Source of the DNA: Straminergon stramineum
Lineage: Eukaryota; Streptophyta; Bryopsida; Hypnales; Calliergonaceae
Assembly (NCBI GenBank): GCA_963920665.1
Contig: OY987266.1
Coordinates: forward strand, 24,168,248-24,232,247
Reading direction: 5' to 3'
Length of the DNA stretch: 64,000 nt
Each line of letters begins with the position of its first letter. The first letter of the stretch is position 1. The notes below the pieces were generated by a model. The model did not search any database. It was not told the origin of the DNA and worked only from the letters and a program-made list of their open reading frames with translations. Of the stretch, positions 59,940 through 64,000 are shown piece after piece. A program made the translations under genes and the position numbers.

Positions 59940-62900
59940 TTACTTGATACCTCCATTCTCGGATACTCTGCACCCGCCATTCGAGGCCGCTCGCAACGAA
60001 GACCCGTTAGCTAATTCAGTGCATCCTGATGCATTACTAGAATGACCATTTGCAGTACTACCATTCAGTAGCTCATCACCACAAGAGGTTATTTCCTGAA
60101 TCTTAGAACTAATGGGCAGTTTGTTCTCCAGGACATGAATCACACCCTCAATTGTAGAGTCTATGTCACCTTTATTTTTCAGGAGTGTGTCCCGTATCGA
60201 CTGCGCCAAGTCTTTCATGCTGGCGCTTGAAAATCCGGGCTCCATTTGTTGACTGCCTGGCAGTGATTTGGAGCTTGTAATCTGTTTGTTCTGCATAAGT
60301 TCTGGGTCCTTGCTGCTCTGGGATTCTGTATTGTTTTCCAGCACTTTAATGGCTCCCTGTAAAGTTGCTATGAGATTGCTTCTGTCGATACCTAGCTTGG
60401 ACGGGACTTGGGTCACAGAATTCGGGACAGAAGTGCTGGAATTGTCGGAATCGTTGCTCTTGTTGTCCTTGTTGTCATCCGGAGTATCTGTAGTTTTGTC
60501 CGTTTCCGGTGACTCGGGGACGTTATTTTCCAGAGCAGAGATCACATTCTCCAGCGCCAGGTCGACGTTGCGCTTGTCCTTGATGAGCAGCTCAGCGACT
60601 TGAGCTGGGGTCATGGTTTTCCCCTGAAATGCCGACTCCAGTTGGGGGAACAAAGGGTGGTCTTGAGTGGAGAGGTAGTTCTGGGCCAGCACTTTGAACG
60701 CCGGGAAGGTGCAGTACGAGAGCTCGATCTGCATGTCCATGCGACCTGGGCGCAGCAAGGCCTTGTCCAGCTTCTCCACGTGGTTGGTGGTGAACACGAA
60801 GATGCGCTCGTCGCCACAGCACGACCACAAGCCGTCCACGAAGTTCAGCAGACCGGACAGGGTGACGCGGTTGGGGTCGTCCTCTGGGTTGGGGGCTTCT
60901 CCTGCCAGTGCAAGCTCACATTCAGTTTTAAAAAGATCGTAATGCTAGCTTTCCAACGCATCTTAGCTTGTAATATTTGGACACCGTATGAAGAAACTAC
61001 GAATTTTTTAAAAGCAGCAGAAACTAAGAAATCTCACAGCAGCGTAGCAAAAAAATATCCTGCCATAAGCTCTCATGTCCAGATTATGTACATTTGGGGC
61101 AAGTATTTGTAAGAAAAATATATCCCAAAGCTATCATGTCAAGATTATGTACATTTTGGACAAGAATCTTCAGGGGTCACTATTAGGTGAGTCACGATTT
61201 AATGTAGTTCCTTTAGGGTATGTTCTCACTTGGTGTTAGGATTTTTGTTAGTGGGTTTTGGAATGAATTTGCGCACACCTTTGGACTAGATTTGCTTTGA
61301 TTTACGGTAATGGATACTAAACTAGTCAGGGACCTGTTTCGATCTCTTATTGACTGACCCCTGTTCCCAACAGGAACTCCTCTCTTCCAATCAACTTTTG
61401 GTTGGTCTTCAATTAACAATTTGGAAGTAAGTATGACTAAACTTGTACGACCACTGACCTTTCACTGATCTTTGAATGAAAACGGGTTTGTCTATCATCC
61501 CTTCAGTAGAGGTCTACAACTCCCCACTTTAATGATTGAATCAGAAATCATCCAATACATTGAGTGAGAAAAAAATTAGCTGAAACAATTTGATCTCAGG
61601 AGAGTTTGGCTCTTGTAGTACTGACAGTGATCTCTTCAATGAGCTCTAATGCGTGATCTCCCAATGAAACCACACTCCTACATTGATTTGTGCCATAAAA
61701 TGCTTAAAGTGACTGAAAGAGTATACCCTAAACCCTGAACCCTCCATACATCTCCCACCGAAACCAGACTCCTACATTGATTCGTTAAAATGGTCAAAGT
61801 GACGGAAAGAGTATACTCTACCTTAAACCTCCATTCCTGTCCCAATGAAACCTGACTCCTACGTTGATTGGTTGAATTGCTTAAATGAAAGGAAAGAGTA
61901 CCATCTACCCTGGTTAAGTCATAAGGGAGTTGGAGCGTACTTGGTTGGCTTCTGATTCTAGAACCAGTGCGGCTGTGAGTGAACTTCACAGAGCAGTCAA
62001 TATCTTCAAGCACAATAATGGACCTATTGCTTGTCTGAATCAACAGCTGCCGCAACTCGCCATTGGAGTTCACCTAATCACAAGAATTATACAAGCACAC
62101 ATCTGATCAGCACTTTACTTCACACATCTTTTCTTCTTGACAAGTGCAAAAGCCTTCTCACACTTTACCACAATGGCCTGCAAACAACGTTCCTAACAAA
62201 ATTAGACTGTTTCGGTCCCTAGCCTCAAGGACTAGTAGAAGGAAGGTCTCGAAGCACAAAGCCGCACTGCCAAAGTTTCTTGTCAAAGGCTCAAATGAGC
62301 ACTACCTCCAAGAGCTCCTTCCAACTGCTGTAAGCGACATAAAAAATTAAAAAAAAAGGTTCTCCCATGATTCATGAGGAGCTATCCCAATCATTCCAAT
62401 CATCAAGCACACCCCTCCATATGATCACTATGACAAACAGAAATTGAACCCAACGAATCCTACAGAAGATTTTCTCACAAGATTGCCTAAACATTCCTGA
62501 ACTAATCTAAACTTTACTATTCTCATCACATAACGTCAACATGAAATTTCATATGCATAGCACAATCTAATCGATGAATAAAAAATCACAAAATCTAAAC
62601 CAAATTCACCACAAAACACAGTGAAAGAATTGGAAGAAAGGGAAACCACTGGACGTACTTGACTGAGTTCGAGGTCGTAAATATCATATTTCAGCAGGTT
62701 CGCCATGGCCGCAATCATGGAGGATTTCCCCGTGCCCGGGGGTCCAAACAACAAGTAGCCTCTCTTCCAAGCTCGCCCCGTGTTTTGGTAAAACAACTGG
62801 TCATTAGCAAAAGAGTTTAAATCCGCAATGATCGTCTCCTTCAAGCAAGGGTCGATGGCTAGAGTGTCAAACGTCGACGGGTGTTTGTACGGAATCTCTT

Positions 62901-64000
62901 CCCACATGCGTCTCGACCCGTTCGTGTTGTAGCTGTGGATGGAGTCGGAGTTCGTGAAGATCTTGATGTCTCGCGTCTTGCCGGAGTAGGTGCTGGAGTT
63001 TTTCGCTATGTAGTCGAGATACTCGGGCAGTAATCGGGCTTTGTCTCTCTTCCGGATTTTTAACTGGAACTTGCGCTCTGTTGATCCTCCGCCACTGCTG
63101 AAAGGGCCTCGGTAAACTAGCTTGTCTTTGGATTCATAGTGTGACCACCACACTGTCATCCCCTGCAGGTTCTGGATTTTGAGAAAACACACACATCCAA
63201 AGAAAAAGAAACCCGAAGGAGAAAAGGAGAAGACATGGAGTTCTGTTAATTAGGGTTCGACTCTTGTTTGGGAAGTACAAATATTAGGGTTGAAGTGTTC
63301 GGTTGTTGAAAGAGTAAATTTGGACAATAGACAGTAAGGTATGTACACTAAGGTCCAGTACCAGGCAATAAGTCACGTAAGTGCACTTAAAACTTTTGCT
63401 ATAAATTGGAAAATTGGAATCATTGTGCAAAATTTGAACATGTTATATTGTTTAAGACACACTTCTCACTTTGCTTATTTTTGATTAAAAAAATACACAA
63501 CTTGATCAATTTTTATTGTACAGTGTATCTCAACTGATATATTTAATTGAACACAAGAAAGTCCCCACATGGCCCTCTGAAAAGTGCTAAAAGAACATAT
63601 GACTCACTCTAGGTCTGTTGGTCCTTTAGTGGGTTGAAGATTGGTGGTAACACTAATCAGGTGTTAGTTTAGGTCATCCACCTAATCAGGTGGTACTTTT
63701 AGGTCATCCACTCATAACTTTCGAATCCGCTCTTCAAATCACAAATTCTTTAGTGCGTTGGAATCCTCTCTCATTTGCCAACAATGATTGCTACAAATTA
63801 GACTACTTAGTGAGATGAGATGAGATTCAAACAAAAGTCAGAGAATCCTCACCTTATACACATCAACCACCACATCATTGGAATCCGCCAACCGCATGGT
63901 GACGCTGGACGTGTTGGGTTGTCGGAACAGGGTGACGCGCTTCGCCTTGTTGTACGCTTTACAGGACTCCAAGTGCAGGTGGATGTCTCTGTAGAGATCG
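59940..64000 (-). CDS. BCS1/AATP1-type AAA-ATPase, 5' end outside window
   Basis: Four exons fit in phase: >64000-63853, 63171-62659, 62073-61941 and 60901-59940, all with GT-AG introns. They read as one protein: ..LRQPNTSS-like N-terminal strand..VYK-NLQGMTVWW..; WEEIPYKHPSTFDTLAIDP; Walker A GPPGTGKSS (62745-62719); YDLELSQ-VNSNGELRQLL; Walker B IIVLEDIDCS; VTLSGLLNFVDGLWS; sensor FTTNH; arginine finger ALLRPGRMDM. This order is diagnostic for the plant AATP1/OM66-like branch of BCS1 AAA proteins, which are membrane-anchored through an N-terminal segment (not visible here) and often stress-induced. The C-terminal part is unusual. After the standard MTPAQVAELLIKDK helix it runs about 200 residues, with two more copies of the helix module and Ser/Asn/Asp-rich linkers. 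The stop is TAA at 59942-59940. Confidence 0.9.
61655..61917. repeat. Three tandem 80-95-bp repeats within an AAA-ATPase intron
   Basis: Units start near 61655, 61750 and 61839. Each carries CTCCCAnnGAAACC, GACTCCTACnTTGATT and GAAAGAGTAnnnTCTACC-type blocks. They lie in the intron between exons 3 and 4. A second intronic duplication, CATGTCnAGATTATGTACAT, occurs near 61,080 and 61,135. Confidence 0.75.

Noticed and set aside
60592..61112. ORFs antisense or shifted to AAA-ATPase exon 4
   Set aside because: They overlap an exon with sensor and arginine-finger motifs and show no domain of their own.

Overview
This window looks like nuclear DNA from a land plant, most likely a non-seed plant (moss, liverwort or lycophyte grade). 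That placement is inference. The direct evidence is: GT-AG introns; an EID1-like F-box gene, a BCS1-type AAA-ATPase gene and a germin-like gene; TTTAGGG interstitial repeats; and a CACTA-type MITE. Three genes are well supported (at 14.8-16.6, 41.8-42.5 and 59.9-64.0 kb) and all read on the minus strand. Gene-bearing stretches are relatively GC-rich. The rest is very AT-rich and filled with short non-autonomous DNA elements and decayed repeats.

The most unusual content is a local family of four related ubiquitin-like/RING loci. Copy A (113-1461, minus) keeps a long ORF: the end of one ubiquitin-like (Ubl) domain, a complete second Ubl ending in LRGG, a Cys-rich zinc-knuckle region and a full RING-H2. 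Copies B (4.7-5.7 kb, minus), C (28.05-28.53 kb, plus) and D (29.08-30.25 kb, plus) are broken by deletions, frameshifts and lost RING cysteines. The architecture is di-Ubl plus E3 ligase. A shared one-base shift in the first Ubl of A and B suggests that even A may be N-terminally truncated.

Layout: 0-6 kb Ubl-RING copies A and B. 6-14 kb AT-rich DNA with several terminal-inverted-repeat (TIR) elements, including one flanked by TTAA. 14.8-16.6 kb the two-exon EID1-like F-box gene with a GC-rich upstream region to about 17.8 kb. 17.9-21.1 kb copies of two MITE families and a second GC-rich island. 21-28 kb AT-rich repeats. 28-30.3 kb Ubl-RING copies C and D with a short telomere-like tract. 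30-41 kb AT-rich DNA with nested TIR elements. 41.8-42.7 kb the intronless germin-like gene with its promoter. 43-59 kb AT-rich DNA with a CACTA MITE and weak gene or retroelement remnants. 59.9-64 kb a BCS1/AATP1-type AAA-ATPase gene with four exons visible; its 5' end lies outside the window.

The genes form no pathway together. The EID1-like F-box protein and the Ubl-RING family both point to ubiquitin signalling, but nothing in the sequence shows that they cooperate. The best candidates for undescribed biology are the di-Ubl-RING family, the amplified C-terminal helix module of the AAA-ATPase, and several TIR element families, one with 27-bp perfect TIRs and one with TTAA flanks.
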